8,875 nt of DNA from the NCBI GenBank assembly GCA_017302195.1, contig JAFLEG010000028.1, positions 6,588 through 15,462 on the forward strand. The letters run 5' to 3'. Numbering within the stretch: position 1 is the first letter of the stretch; each line of letters starts with the position of its first letter. This document shows positions 1 to 5,208 of the stretch, one piece after another. A program made the translations under genes and the position numbers. The stretch comes from Verrucomicrobiota bacterium (GTDB lineage: Bacteria; Verrucomicrobiota; Verrucomicrobiia; Limisphaerales; UBA9464). A model generated the notes under the pieces. That model was not told the origin of the DNA and made no database searches. It saw only the letters and a list, made by a program, of their open reading frames with translations.

Positions 1-216
1 GTCAGCGAATGGGTGGCGATGTCGAACTATCGCGCCAACCGGCTGGTGTGCGACGCCGCCGACCGCGCCATGCAGGTCCATGGCGGCATGGGCTATTCGC
101 GCCACAAGCCGTTCGAGCACATCTACCGCCACCACCGCCGCTACCGCATCACCGAAGGCTCCGAGGAGATCCAGATCCGCCGCGTCGCCGGCGCACTGTT
201 CGGCTTCTGGGGCGCC
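1..216 (+). pseudogene. 3' end of an acyl-CoA dehydrogenase gene (host-type fragment)
   Basis: About 72 codons match the last helical segment of acyl-CoA dehydrogenases, flavoenzymes of fatty-acid or related acyl-CoA beta-oxidation. The diagnostic stretch runs from AMQVHGGMGYSRHKPFEHIY (residues 24-43) to ITEGSEEIQIRRVAG (residues 50-64). The TEG/EGS element is the region that holds the catalytic glutamate in several family members. The family's usual end, a hydrophobic L-F-G-F followed by a few residues, is reached at about 196-213. After that the frame runs directly into phage ATPase sequence with no stop codon. The wording resembles proteobacterial homologues, which is an impression and not a search result. 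It is a metabolic host gene with no functional link to the phage genes downstream. It marks either a host/phage junction made by deletion or an artificial join. Confidence 0.75.
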
Positions 217-828
217 CAGAAGACGGCGACCTTCCGGGAGTACGAGCGGCAGCGGAACCACGGACGGGTGCGGTGGATGGAGGCGCCGGAGAACGGCGGG
301 GTCGGGGAGTTCGTCACCCGGCTGGCCGCGGACATGAGTCCCCAGAGCAGCGGGGACAAGAAGCGGGCACACCTGCTGCGGGCGGTGAAGGCGGAGCGGT
401 GCTTCATCATTGATAACTGCCAGGACCTGTACAAACCCGACTGGCAGGACCGGCAGCCCGCCTTCTCCTACATGCGCCGCCTGCAGGATGAGACGGGATG
501 CACGATCATCATGTCCATCACCCCGACTTTCGAGAAGGTGCTGGCCGGGGCTCAGATGGCTGCCTTCTTCGAGCAGTTCGAGGGACGGTCCGGGGGACAA
601 AAGAACTGGCTGCGGCTGCCGGACTACGCGCCCCAGGAGGATGTGCTGAAGATCGCCGAGGCCTTCGGCATGGCGGACGCCCGGAAGCACGCGAAGACCC
701 TGCTGGGCATCGCCAGGGAGCCGGGCCGGATCCGCCGCCTGTTCGAGGACCTGCAGGACGCGCGGACGCTGGCCGGTGAGGAGCCGCTCACCATCGAGCA
801 ACTCTCGGAAATCAGGGGGGAGGAATAA
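1..828 (+). CDS. Chimeric ORF: acyl-CoA dehydrogenase C-terminus joined to MuB-like transposition ATPase (5' partial)
   Basis: The frame is open from the window edge to TAA at 826-828 (275 codons). Residues 1 to about 70 look like the end of an acyl-CoA dehydrogenase. The rest resembles the AAA+ ATPase of Mu-like phages (MuB/AAA_22), which binds DNA and activates the transposase on target DNA. Visible ATPase features: a remnant of a P-loop, GAQKT near residues 71-75, where GxGKT is expected; a Walker B-like CFIIDNCQDL around residues 135-145, with Asn where Glu is usual; a sensor-like SITPTFEKVL; and an arginine-rich helical tail. The N-terminal HTH domain and the true Walker A of MuB are absent, and no MuA gene precedes it. 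GTG at 13 and ATG at 19 are in frame but lie inside the dehydrogenase part, so they are not convincing starts. The next gene begins 4 bases after the stop. I am fairly sure of the ATPase family and doubtful that the fused protein is functional. Confidence 0.7.
   Translation, partial: VSEWVAMSNYRANRLVCDAADRAMQVHGGMGYSRHKPFEHIYRHHRRYRITEGSEEIQIRRVAGALFGFWGAQKTATFREYERQRNHGRVRWMEAPENGGVGEFVTRLAADMSPQSSGDKKRAHLLRAVKAERCFIIDNCQDLYKPDWQDRQPAFSYMRRLQDETGCTIIMSITPTFEKVLAGAQMAAFFEQFEGRSGGQKNWLRLPDYAPQEDVLKIAEAFGMADARKHAKTLLGIAREPGRIRRLFEDLQDARTLAGEEPLTIEQLSEIRGEE
199..225 (+). other. Dehydrogenase/MuB-like ATPase junction
   Basis: The change of family occurs within about nine codons: the dehydrogenase ending L-F-G-F-W-G runs into A-Q-K-T, which aligns with the Walker A of MuB-like ATPases. 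The glycine before Lys is replaced by Gln, so neither family is intact. Both parents could encode a Gly-Ala/Pro stretch here (ggcgcc), so short microhomology may have guided the join, but I cannot prove this without the parent sequences. Confidence 0.6.
818..825 (+). promoter_or_regulatory. Ribosome binding site for the gene at 833
   Basis: GGGAGGAA lies 7 bases before ATG 833. It favours this start over the in-frame ATG at 776, which is buried in the end of the ATPase gene and would add a tail resembling an out-of-frame reading. Confidence 0.6.
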
Positions 829-832
829 CGCC

Positions 833-1132
833 ATGGCTACTTCCAAACATCGCGCCCCCCGCTCATCGGCGAAGAAGACCAAGGCCCTGCGGGATTTCGT
901 CGCTAAGAACGGCGGCAAGCCGCAACCCAAGCCCGGAGGATACCAGCCGCGGTTCACCATCATCGTGGCGCAGCAGGGGGATTCGCCCCTCTGGTTTTTC
1001 GATCTGCTCCCGGCCGGCCAGGAGGATCTGGTGATGCACGAGCGCACGAGCCGGAGCTATGCCTCGGCGTCCGACTGCCTGGTGAGCGCTCGGCATCTGG
1101 TGAACGAACTCAAAGCGGAAGGCCTCCTGTGA
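833..1132 (+). CDS. Small basic-N-terminus phage protein, unknown function
   Basis: A 99-residue protein. I do not recognise the family. The first 35 residues are rich in Lys, Arg, Ser and Pro and probably disordered, which could contact nucleic acid. Residues about 38-75 look like a compact beta-rich segment (FTIIVAQQGDSPLWFFDLL), and the C-terminus is a likely amphipathic helix. The ATG at 833 is chosen because of a good Shine-Dalgarno sequence just upstream. The gene starts 4 bases after the MuB-like ATPase and ends in a GTGA overlap with the next gene, so it is translated as part of the same operon. In Mu-like phages the space between B and gam is usually filled by variable small genes, and this one fits that pattern. 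Confidence 0.7.
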   Translation: MATSKHRAPRSSAKKTKALRDFVAKNGGKPQPKPGGYQPRFTIIVAQQGDSPLWFFDLLPAGQEDLVMHERTSRSYASASDCLVSARHLVNELKAEGLL

Positions 1133-1428
1133 GATCTTACCTCATCCCCAGCCTGGACGTCCGGCGCGACGCCCTCATGGACAGCATCGTTTCCCTCCAC
1201 CGGCACGCGTTGATCTGGCGCCGCATTGCGGCCGGGGAAGCTCTGGTCCTGCTCCTGGTGGTCGTGGCCACCGAGCCCGCATTCCTCATCGCCCTCGGCT
1301 GGCTGGCGCTCCACGCCGCCGTGCTGGGTGGCGGCGTCCTGCTCCTGCTTCACCGCGGCAATCCCGACATGGGCATCGCCGCCGATGAGTACACCGCCAA
1401 CAACCAACCCCCATGCCATCATGAGTAA
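1129..1428 (+). CDS. Small two-helix membrane protein, unknown
   Basis: A 99-residue protein starting with GTG that overlaps the previous stop (GTGA). A purine-rich GGAAGG at 1117-1122 supports this start. Residues about 36-48 and 51-75 form hydrophobic stretches (ALVLLLVVVA and then a long Leu/Ala/Gly run) separated by T-E-P, which suggests two membrane helices or a hairpin in the inner membrane. The N-terminal 32 residues carry several Arg and His, and the C-terminal 24 residues are polar. The end overlaps the Gam start by 8 bases. Size and layout would suit a holin-like or superinfection-related protein, but nothing in the sequence decides this and its position next to gam is early, not late. 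Confidence 0.65.
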   Translation: MRSYLIPSLDVRRDALMDSIVSLHRHALIWRRIAAGEALVLLLVVVATEPAFLIALGWLALHAAVLGGGVLLLLHRGNPDMGIAADEYTANNQPPCHHE

Positions 1429-1954
1429 GCGCATCAAGCACACCGCCCCCGCCATCCGTTCCCGCAGCGAAGCCGAGGACGTTCTCGGCCAGATCCGGCA
1501 GCTCACCATCGAACGCAACCAGCGGATGCTGGAGCGGGACCACGTCATCCAGGGAATTCAGGAACAGCACGCCGGTCCCCTGGAGGCCATCGAGACCGAG
1601 CTCACCCAGAAGACGGAGCTGCTGTCGGGATGGGCCGATGCCAACCCGTCGGAGTTCGCGGGCAAGAAGTCCCTGCAGATGACGCACGGCCAGGTGGGCT
1701 GGCGGGTTGGGAACCCCACGCTCAAGACCCTGTCGGGGTGGACCTGGGACCGCGTGCTGGAGAAGCTCAAGAGCGCGGCGACTTACGCGGGGTTCATCCG
1801 CACCAAACAGGAGGTGGACAAAGCTGCCATCCTGGCGATGCGTGAATCGCTGCTCGATGGGGACCTGCGGGAGATGGGTGTGCGGGTGGTCCAGGAGGAC
1901 GCCTTCTTCGTCGAGCCCGACCTGGAGAATCCCGAGAACCGGAGGGCGGCATGA
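1421..1954 (+). CDS. gam: Mu Gam-like host-nuclease inhibitor
   Basis: A 177-residue protein resembling the phage Mu Gam family, which binds double-stranded DNA ends as a Ku-like dimer and shields phage DNA from host exonucleases such as RecBCD. Features seen: an N-terminal helical region with heptad-like Leu/Ile spacing (residues about 16-70, coiled coil), then the family's beta segment with G-Q-V-G-W-R-V-G-N-P-T-L-K (residues 90-102), then a helix and a beta tail ending in VRVVQEDAFFVEPD. The length matches typical Gam proteins of about 170-180 residues. ATG 1421 is chosen over the longer upstream frame from 1226 because the extra 65 residues are an Arg/Ser/Pro/Trp-rich out-of-frame reading of the membrane-protein gene. 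There is no clear Shine-Dalgarno sequence; translation probably couples to the upstream gene through the 8-base overlap. It ends in an ATGA overlap. Confidence 0.85.
   Translation: MSKRIKHTAPAIRSRSEAEDVLGQIRQLTIERNQRMLERDHVIQGIQEQHAGPLEAIETELTQKTELLSGWADANPSEFAGKKSLQMTHGQVGWRVGNPTLKTLSGWTWDRVLEKLKSAATYAGFIRTKQEVDKAAILAMRESLLDGDLREMGVRVVQEDAFFVEPDLENPENRRAA
1941..1946 (+). promoter_or_regulatory. Ribosome binding site for the gene at 1951
   Basis: GGAGGG lies 4 bases before ATG 1951, within the last codons of gam. With the ATGA overlap it supports coupled translation from this start. Confidence 0.5.
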
Positions 1955-2322
1955 AGCTGCATCCGGAGTACCAGGTGAAGCCAGCGGCCACCCCGCGGAT
2001 CAAGCGCCAGGTGCCGCATGCCTGCCCAGGGGACAAGCCGGTCGTTGCGATCTTGCCCACCGGGTACATCGGGCCGGCCCCGGAGATGATCTACTGCGAT
2101 GCGCTGCAGCGCGTCGTGGCGGTGATCGTTCCGAAGGTGCTCCGGGCAGATCTGCTGGAGCGGTGCATCAAGATCGGGGGCATTGGCACCTGGAAGTCCC
2201 AGTCCCACCTCGCCAAGAGCTGGGGTGTCTGGTGCGTCATCGGGGATGACCGTTGGGCGGAGGCCCAGGCCGTGCTGGATGGAGCCCGGCCGCGGGGGTG
2301 GAAATTCCAGTTCCTCAACTAG
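1951..2322 (+). CDS. Hypothetical phage protein, 123 aa
   Basis: No family recognised. The protein starts in an ATGA overlap with gam behind a GGAGGG site. Residues about 25-62 alternate hydrophobic and polar positions (VVAILPTGYIGPAPEMIYCD, then VVAVIVPKV), suggesting a small beta-rich fold. Two further segments, WKSQSHLAKSWGVWCVIGDD and the terminal GWKFQFLN, are aromatic-rich. There is no signal peptide or long hydrophobic helix, so it is probably cytoplasmic. Two cysteines (residues 25 and 49) are far apart and do not make an obvious metal site. It sits in the early operon between gam and other unknown small genes, the place where Mu-like phages carry variable accessory proteins. Confidence 0.7.
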   Translation: MKLHPEYQVKPAATPRIKRQVPHACPGDKPVVAILPTGYIGPAPEMIYCDALQRVVAVIVPKVLRADLLERCIKIGGIGTWKSQSHLAKSWGVWCVIGDDRWAEAQAVLDGARPRGWKFQFLN

Positions 2323-2324
2323 CC

Positions 2325-2546
2325 ATGACCACCACCGACCAATTGCTGACACAGTTCGGGGCTGCACGGGAAACGCTGGAGAAGCGGCGGCGTCACCTGC
2401 AGGCCGCTCTCTGGTTGGTGTCGGAGGGTAGCCTCCTCACACCCGAATCCTTCGCCGGCCTGGACCCCGTAACTCAGCGCCGCTGCCTCAGCGAGGCCCA
2501 GGCAGCAGATCGGATGTCCCGTTCGATTCTCCGGAAGTCCCCATGA
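2325..2546 (+). CDS. Hypothetical small helical protein, 73 aa
   Basis: Starts at ATG 2325, two bases after the previous stop, and ends in an ATGA overlap with the next gene. The predicted protein is mostly helical and charged: residues about 4-33 could form one long amphipathic helix with many Arg and Leu, and the last 25 residues form another with a basic end (SRSILRKSP). No family recognised. The longer reading from 2253 would lie inside the preceding gene and is not supported. Tight packing on both sides and coding-like composition make it a likely real gene. Confidence 0.6.
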   Translation: MTTTDQLLTQFGAARETLEKRRRHLQAALWLVSEGSLLTPESFAGLDPVTQRRCLSEAQAADRMSRSILRKSP

Positions 2547-2977
2547 GCCTGGACGCCTACCACGCCATCGCCGCGATGCACGCCGCCTACTGCCGCGAAA
2601 GCGGCATGACCGGGATTCTGGATCCGTCGCGCGAGCGGATGTGGTTCGAGGTGTACAAGCGCGGGATCCGGGCTCCGGACGTGGTGGACCTGATCCGCTG
2701 GATGAAGTGGAAGCAGAAGAACCAGAAGCCCTGTCGGTCCCTGACCTTCCGCAACTTCGTCGGGAGCGCCGACTTTATGGAGGAGGATCTGGCGGAGCTG
2801 CGATCGCGGCGGCGGTCCGCCCCGGCCAAGGCCGCCCAGGAGACGGACCGCGCATCGGTACTGCGGTCCAGCGGCAGGCCCGCCGCACCGGAGCCGCCGC
2901 CCGGCCGGCCGGCGGCGGCGGTGATGACCAGCTTCTTTGATGGCCTCAGAAAGACGATTGAGGAGGAATCGAAATGA
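2543..2977 (+). CDS. Hypothetical phage protein with Pro/Ala-rich linker, 144 aa
   Basis: Residues 1-90 look like a compact helical domain with conserved-looking aromatic positions (MWFEVYKRGI, DLIRWMKWKQ, LTFRNFVGSADFMEEDL). This layout recalls DNA-binding or replication-associated small phage proteins, but I cannot name a family. Residues about 92-125 are a low-complexity linker rich in Ala, Pro, Arg and Ser. A short C-terminal helix follows (MTSFFDGLRKTIEEESK), a shape typical of a tethered peptide that binds a partner protein. The start overlaps the previous stop (ATGA), with GGAAG at 2533-2537 as a weak ribosome site. The end overlaps the next start (ATGA) and carries that gene's strong ribosome site. 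The linker is encoded by very GC-rich DNA that can fold (2893-2919). Confidence 0.7.
   Translation: MSLDAYHAIAAMHAAYCRESGMTGILDPSRERMWFEVYKRGIRAPDVVDLIRWMKWKQKNQKPCRSLTFRNFVGSADFMEEDLAELRSRRRSAPAKAAQETDRASVLRSSGRPAAPEPPPGRPAAAVMTSFFDGLRKTIEEESK
2893..2919 (+). repeat. GC-only inverted repeat inside the linker-coding region
   Basis: GCCGCCGCC (2893-2901) is complementary to GGCGGCGGC (2911-2919) around a 9-base GC-only centre. It may only reflect Pro/Ala/Gly codons in a GC-rich gene, though the RNA would fold strongly just before the ribosome site of the next gene. Confidence 0.4.
2961..2968 (+). promoter_or_regulatory. Strong Shine-Dalgarno for the gene at 2974
   Basis: AGGAGGAA lies 5 bases before ATG 2974 and is the best match to the anti-Shine-Dalgarno in the window. 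It fixes the start of the GemA-like gene and contrasts with the later genes, which lack such sites. Confidence 0.7.
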
Positions 2978-3516
2978 CCCAGGCCCAACAGCGCCGGTTC
3001 TATTTCCCCGCGTGGAACGCGGCAGTCAAAGCCCGGTGGGTCCGTGACCAGGGCGCCATGCTCCCGCGCCCAGGGGCGGTCCCCAATGAGTTCGCCGACC
3101 AGGTGATGGGCATCGCGGAGTTCCGCGCCCGCAAGCGCCAGGCGGTGGTGAACGCGGAGGATCTGCGGCACGCCTGTCACGTCCTCGCGCTGGGCAGGGA
3201 CCTCTCCAGCTACGACCTGAGCAACTGGCAGACCGACAAGGTGGTGGCCCTGTTCGAGCTGCTGGTGGACAAGGAGAACATCAGCGCCCGCATGCGTTGG
3301 GACTCGCCCGACCTGGATGCGGCCCGGCGCCTGGAGTGGTCCATCGCACGCGTGGGCTTCCCGGAGGCGTACATCGCCAGCATCTCCCTGGGGAAGTTTG
3401 GGACGCGGGCTTGGAAGTCCCTCAACGCCCCGCAGCTTCGGCAGTTGCTGGTCACGCTCAAGAACCGGGCCGGGGCCAGGAAGGCATTCGATCAACTCGC
3501 GGGGGATCCGTTTTGA
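2974..3516 (+). CDS. Possible GemA/Gp16-like phage protein, 180 aa
   Basis: The best clue is the C-terminal third, residues about 132-165 (AYIASISLGKFGTRAWKSLN followed by APQLRQLLVTLK). It resembles the end of the Mu Gp16/GemA family, where a Y-I-x-x-I-x-x-x-x-F-G segment is followed by a helix that reads L-x-x-L-I-x-x-L-K. GemA proteins occur in the early/middle region of Mu-like phages near gam, and Mu GemA modulates host gene expression and DNA supercoiling. The N-terminal half (residues 1-100) is helical and not recognised; it begins TQAQQRRFYFPAWN, a layout also seen in phage proteins of this size. The strong ribosome site at 2961 fixes the start. It ends in a TTGA overlap with the next gene. 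The assignment rests on motif resemblance plus position, so treat it as tentative. Confidence 0.45.
   Translation: MTQAQQRRFYFPAWNAAVKARWVRDQGAMLPRPGAVPNEFADQVMGIAEFRARKRQAVVNAEDLRHACHVLALGRDLSSYDLSNWQTDKVVALFELLVDKENISARMRWDSPDLDAARRLEWSIARVGFPEAYIASISLGKFGTRAWKSLNAPQLRQLLVTLKNRAGARKAFDQLAGDPF
3501..3506 (+). promoter_or_regulatory. Ribosome binding site for the TTG start at 3513
   Basis: GGGGGA lies 6 bases before TTG 3513 and supports this non-ATG start, which also gives a TTGA overlap with the previous stop and places the HTH domain at the expected distance from the N-terminus. Confidence 0.45.
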
Positions 3517-3734
3517 AGGCGCGTCCCCCACTCGAAAGGCTTGCCTTCATCGCTCGCCGCCTGCGGGCGGGCAAGGGCGTCAACGCGACCATCGTGGCTG
3601 CGCGGTTCGAGGTGTCATCCAAGACGGCCGCCAGGGATATCACCTTCCTCGGGGATCGTCTCAGGTACGACTTCGCCTGGGACAACCGGCGGAACACCTA
3701 CCGCCTTCTGAGCGCTCCGGCTCCCGTCCTATGA
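3513..3734 (+). CDS. DeoR/HTH_11-type small winged-helix regulator
   Basis: A 73-residue protein starting at TTG in a TTGA overlap. Residues about 8-66 match the N-terminal winged helix of DeoR/WYL-type regulators: R-L-x-F-I-A-R-R-L, then VNATIVAARFEVSSKTAARD (the helix-turn-helix, about 23-42), then ITFLGDRLRYDFAWDNRRNTYRL as last helix and wing. The sensor domain that normally follows in DeoR or WYL proteins is absent, so this is a DNA-binding domain alone, as is common for phage-encoded switches. It is probably cytoplasmic and dimeric or cooperates with a partner. The gene directly downstream also encodes a winged helix, in an ATGA overlap, so the two may act as a pair. Target operators cannot be read from this window. 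Confidence 0.75.
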   Translation: MKARPPLERLAFIARRLRAGKGVNATIVAARFEVSSKTAARDITFLGDRLRYDFAWDNRRNTYRLLSAPAPVL

Positions 3735-4174
3735 ATCGCCAGCTCGAGCTGATCCCGCCGCCCGGACCCGCGGTCACTGTCCGCGAGATCTGCGACGTGG
3801 TGCGTCTCCTCCGCGGGCGAGGGTGGATGACAGCGTCGGAGCTGCTCGAAGCCATGGGCCTCCCGGTGTGCGAGACGGCCAAGCGCCGGATCCGGGCCAT
3901 CGCCTCCGACAGCGGCGGCCGGATCGCCGGAGGTCAGAAGGGCTACAAGCTGGTCTCAGAAATGACCGCGGAGGAGTTCGGCCACTTCGACCGCTGGATG
4001 GCTCACCAGGAAGCCGAGATGCAGCGGCGCCGTCTGGAGGCCAGTCACGTTTTCCACGCAGCCACGAACCCGCACCGGGTGCCGGTGCTGCGTCCTTCAC
4101 CACCAGCCACAAATACACATGCAGAACACACCGCAGTCACTGTACCGCAACCTGAACTTCGGCCAGGCGCTTGA
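3731..4174 (+). CDS. Winged-helix/HTH protein with long C-terminal tail, 147 aa
   Basis: Residues about 16-75 look like a winged-helix DNA-binding domain: TVREICDVVRLLRGRGWMTA, then SELLEAMGLPVCETAKRRIR as the likely recognition region, then a glycine-rich wing (SGGRIAGGQKGYKL). Residues 78-105 form a charged helix (MTAEEFGHFDRWMAHQEAEM and on), suited to dimerisation. The last 40 residues are Pro/Thr/His-rich and probably disordered. The start is an ATGA overlap with the upstream HTH gene and has no Shine-Dalgarno sequence, so translation is probably coupled. The stop lies 56 bases inside the next gene, so the disordered tail is encoded in DNA that also specifies the start of the DUF2829 protein. 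The exact family is not recognised; a phage transcription regulator is the likely role. Confidence 0.65.
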   Translation: MNRQLELIPPPGPAVTVREICDVVRLLRGRGWMTASELLEAMGLPVCETAKRRIRAIASDSGGRIAGGQKGYKLVSEMTAEEFGHFDRWMAHQEAEMQRRRLEASHVFHAATNPHRVPVLRPSPPATNTHAEHTAVTVPQPELRPGA

Positions 4175-4661
4175 TGCCGCGAAGTCGGGCCACGCCATCC
4201 GCCGCGCCGCATGGCCCGCCGGTTGCACCATCCACGTCCGCAAGGGGGCCATTGACGGAGACATCCTTCCGCCCGCCACCGAGCCGCAACCCGTACTCAT
4301 CCACGGCATGCGGGCATCGCTCTTCGAAAGGTGGCACAAGGGCATCGTCACCCGCATCCCGAACATCTCCATGAGGATGGAGGACGGAATCAACTGCGAC
4401 GGCTGGGGCGTCAGCCACAGGGATCTGCTCTCGGAAGATTGGGAGGTGAGCGTCCCGGAGGGAGAGCCGGCGTTCACCGCCACCCAGGGTGAGTCGGTGG
4501 TGTTCACCGCCAGCGTCGAGAAGTTGCTGGCTGTCCGCGTTCAGGCCCTCGAGCTGAGCCACCAGATCGAGCGGTGTGGATCTTCCCCTGAATTGACGGA
4601 GGCCAGCAAGCGGGCCGCCGCCCTCCGCCAGGATCTGCAGCCTGAGAACCTGATGGCCTGA
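4119..4661 (+). CDS. DUF2829 / Tad2-like protein with C-terminal helical extension
   Basis: Residues 13-110 match the DUF2829 fold. It begins N-F-G-Q-A-L-D-A-A-K-S-G, followed by I-R-R-x-x-W (27-32), and ends with ISMRMEDGINCDGWGVSHRD (83-102) and LLSEDWEV (103-110). DUF2829 is the domain of Thoeris anti-defence 2 (Tad2), a phage protein that captures the cyclic ADP-ribose-type signal of Thoeris immunity; relatives also bind cyclic nucleotides used by CBASS. A phage copy in an early operon fits an anti-immunity role, though many DUF2829 proteins are untested. Residues 111-180 extend beyond the usual domain and look helical. ATG 4119 is required because the domain begins near residue 13, so the 56-base overlap with the upstream HTH gene is real if both genes are. 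There is no Shine-Dalgarno sequence; the leader is rich in C and A. Family call is strong, function inferred. Confidence 0.8.
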   Translation: MQNTPQSLYRNLNFGQALDAAKSGHAIRRAAWPAGCTIHVRKGAIDGDILPPATEPQPVLIHGMRASLFERWHKGIVTRIPNISMRMEDGINCDGWGVSHRDLLSEDWEVSVPEGEPAFTATQGESVVFTASVEKLLAVRVQALELSHQIERCGSSPELTEASKRAAALRQDLQPENLMA

Positions 4662-4701
4662 ACGCGATCGCAAACCACAACCGTACAACCGACCACATCC
4701 A
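4662..4701 (+). other. Short intergenic leader without Shine-Dalgarno
   Basis: Forty bases rich in C and A (for example AAACCACAACCGTACAACCG) separate the Tad2-like gene from ATG 4702. There is no AGGAG-like site and no convincing promoter. CA-rich leaders of this sort are known from translation that relies on ribosomal protein S1, but that is only an inference here. Confidence 0.35.
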
Positions 4702-5193
4702 ATGAGTGACCTTACCCCAGCCCAGACCAAGCTCCGGGCCAAGATGCAGAAACCCACGCGCCGTGAGGTGATCAGGGCAATGGCGATGGCCATGCGCGAC
4801 GAACAGAATGAACGCCGCGAGGCCAACCTGGCGAAGAGGGAGGCCCTGCTCGGCGAGCTCCGTCTCCGCATCATCCCTGTGCTCCAGACCTCCGGTGTCT
4901 TCACCCAAGTCGATACCCGTTGGGTTGAAGAAGACGAGTCTACCGAGGTTCTGTCGGCCATCGTCTATCTCCCCAGGAACGACCCTCAAGCTGCTGCCTT
5001 GCTGAAGGAGTTCCAGGAGATAGAGAACGCGCCCGTTCCGTGCGTGGCATCCCTGGATGACTTGGAGAGGCGACTCCTGGAGGCGCAGAAGGATGCGGCA
5101 CACAAGGCTCTGCTCGCCGATCCCGAAACCAGAAGCCAGCTCCTGGATGGAGCGCGTGCCTTGCTCGGCAAGCGCCAGACCCTCGACGTCTGA
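4702..5193 (+). CDS. Hypothetical coiled-coil-rich protein, 163 aa
   Basis: No family recognised. Residues 1-55 are strongly helical and charged, with repeated Arg, Glu, Ala and Leu (RREVIRAMAMAMRDEQNERR and on), a likely coiled coil. Residues 56-92 look like alternating beta strands (LRLRIIPVLQTSGVFTQVD, then STEVLSAIVYLPR). The rest is helical again, including DLERRLLEAQKDAAHKALLA. There is no signal peptide or membrane segment. The gene starts 40 bases after the Tad2-like gene and ends 15 bases before the next, so it belongs to the same transcript. Its place in an accessory-looking block makes a link to host takeover possible, but nothing in the sequence shows it. Confidence 0.7.
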   Translation: MSDLTPAQTKLRAKMQKPTRREVIRAMAMAMRDEQNERREANLAKREALLGELRLRIIPVLQTSGVFTQVDTRWVEEDESTEVLSAIVYLPRNDPQAAALLKEFQEIENAPVPCVASLDDLERRLLEAQKDAAHKALLADPETRSQLLDGARALLGKRQTLDV

Positions 5194-5208
5194 ACCGGCC
5201 CCTACTCC

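Noticed and set aside
1226..1420. N-terminal extension of Gam by 65 codons
   Set aside because: The extension is an out-of-frame reading of the membrane-protein gene, and Gam family length fits ATG 1421.
2587..3531. 314-codon open frame on the minus strand
   Set aside because: It lies antisense to two well-packed + strand genes with good ribosome sites, reads as Arg/Pro/Gly/His-rich noise, and matches no domain. High GC makes such antisense frames common.
3317..3730. Long extension upstream of the winged-helix protein
   Set aside because: It overlaps two convincing genes in another frame and is Arg/Ser/Pro-rich; ATGA 3731 is the natural start.
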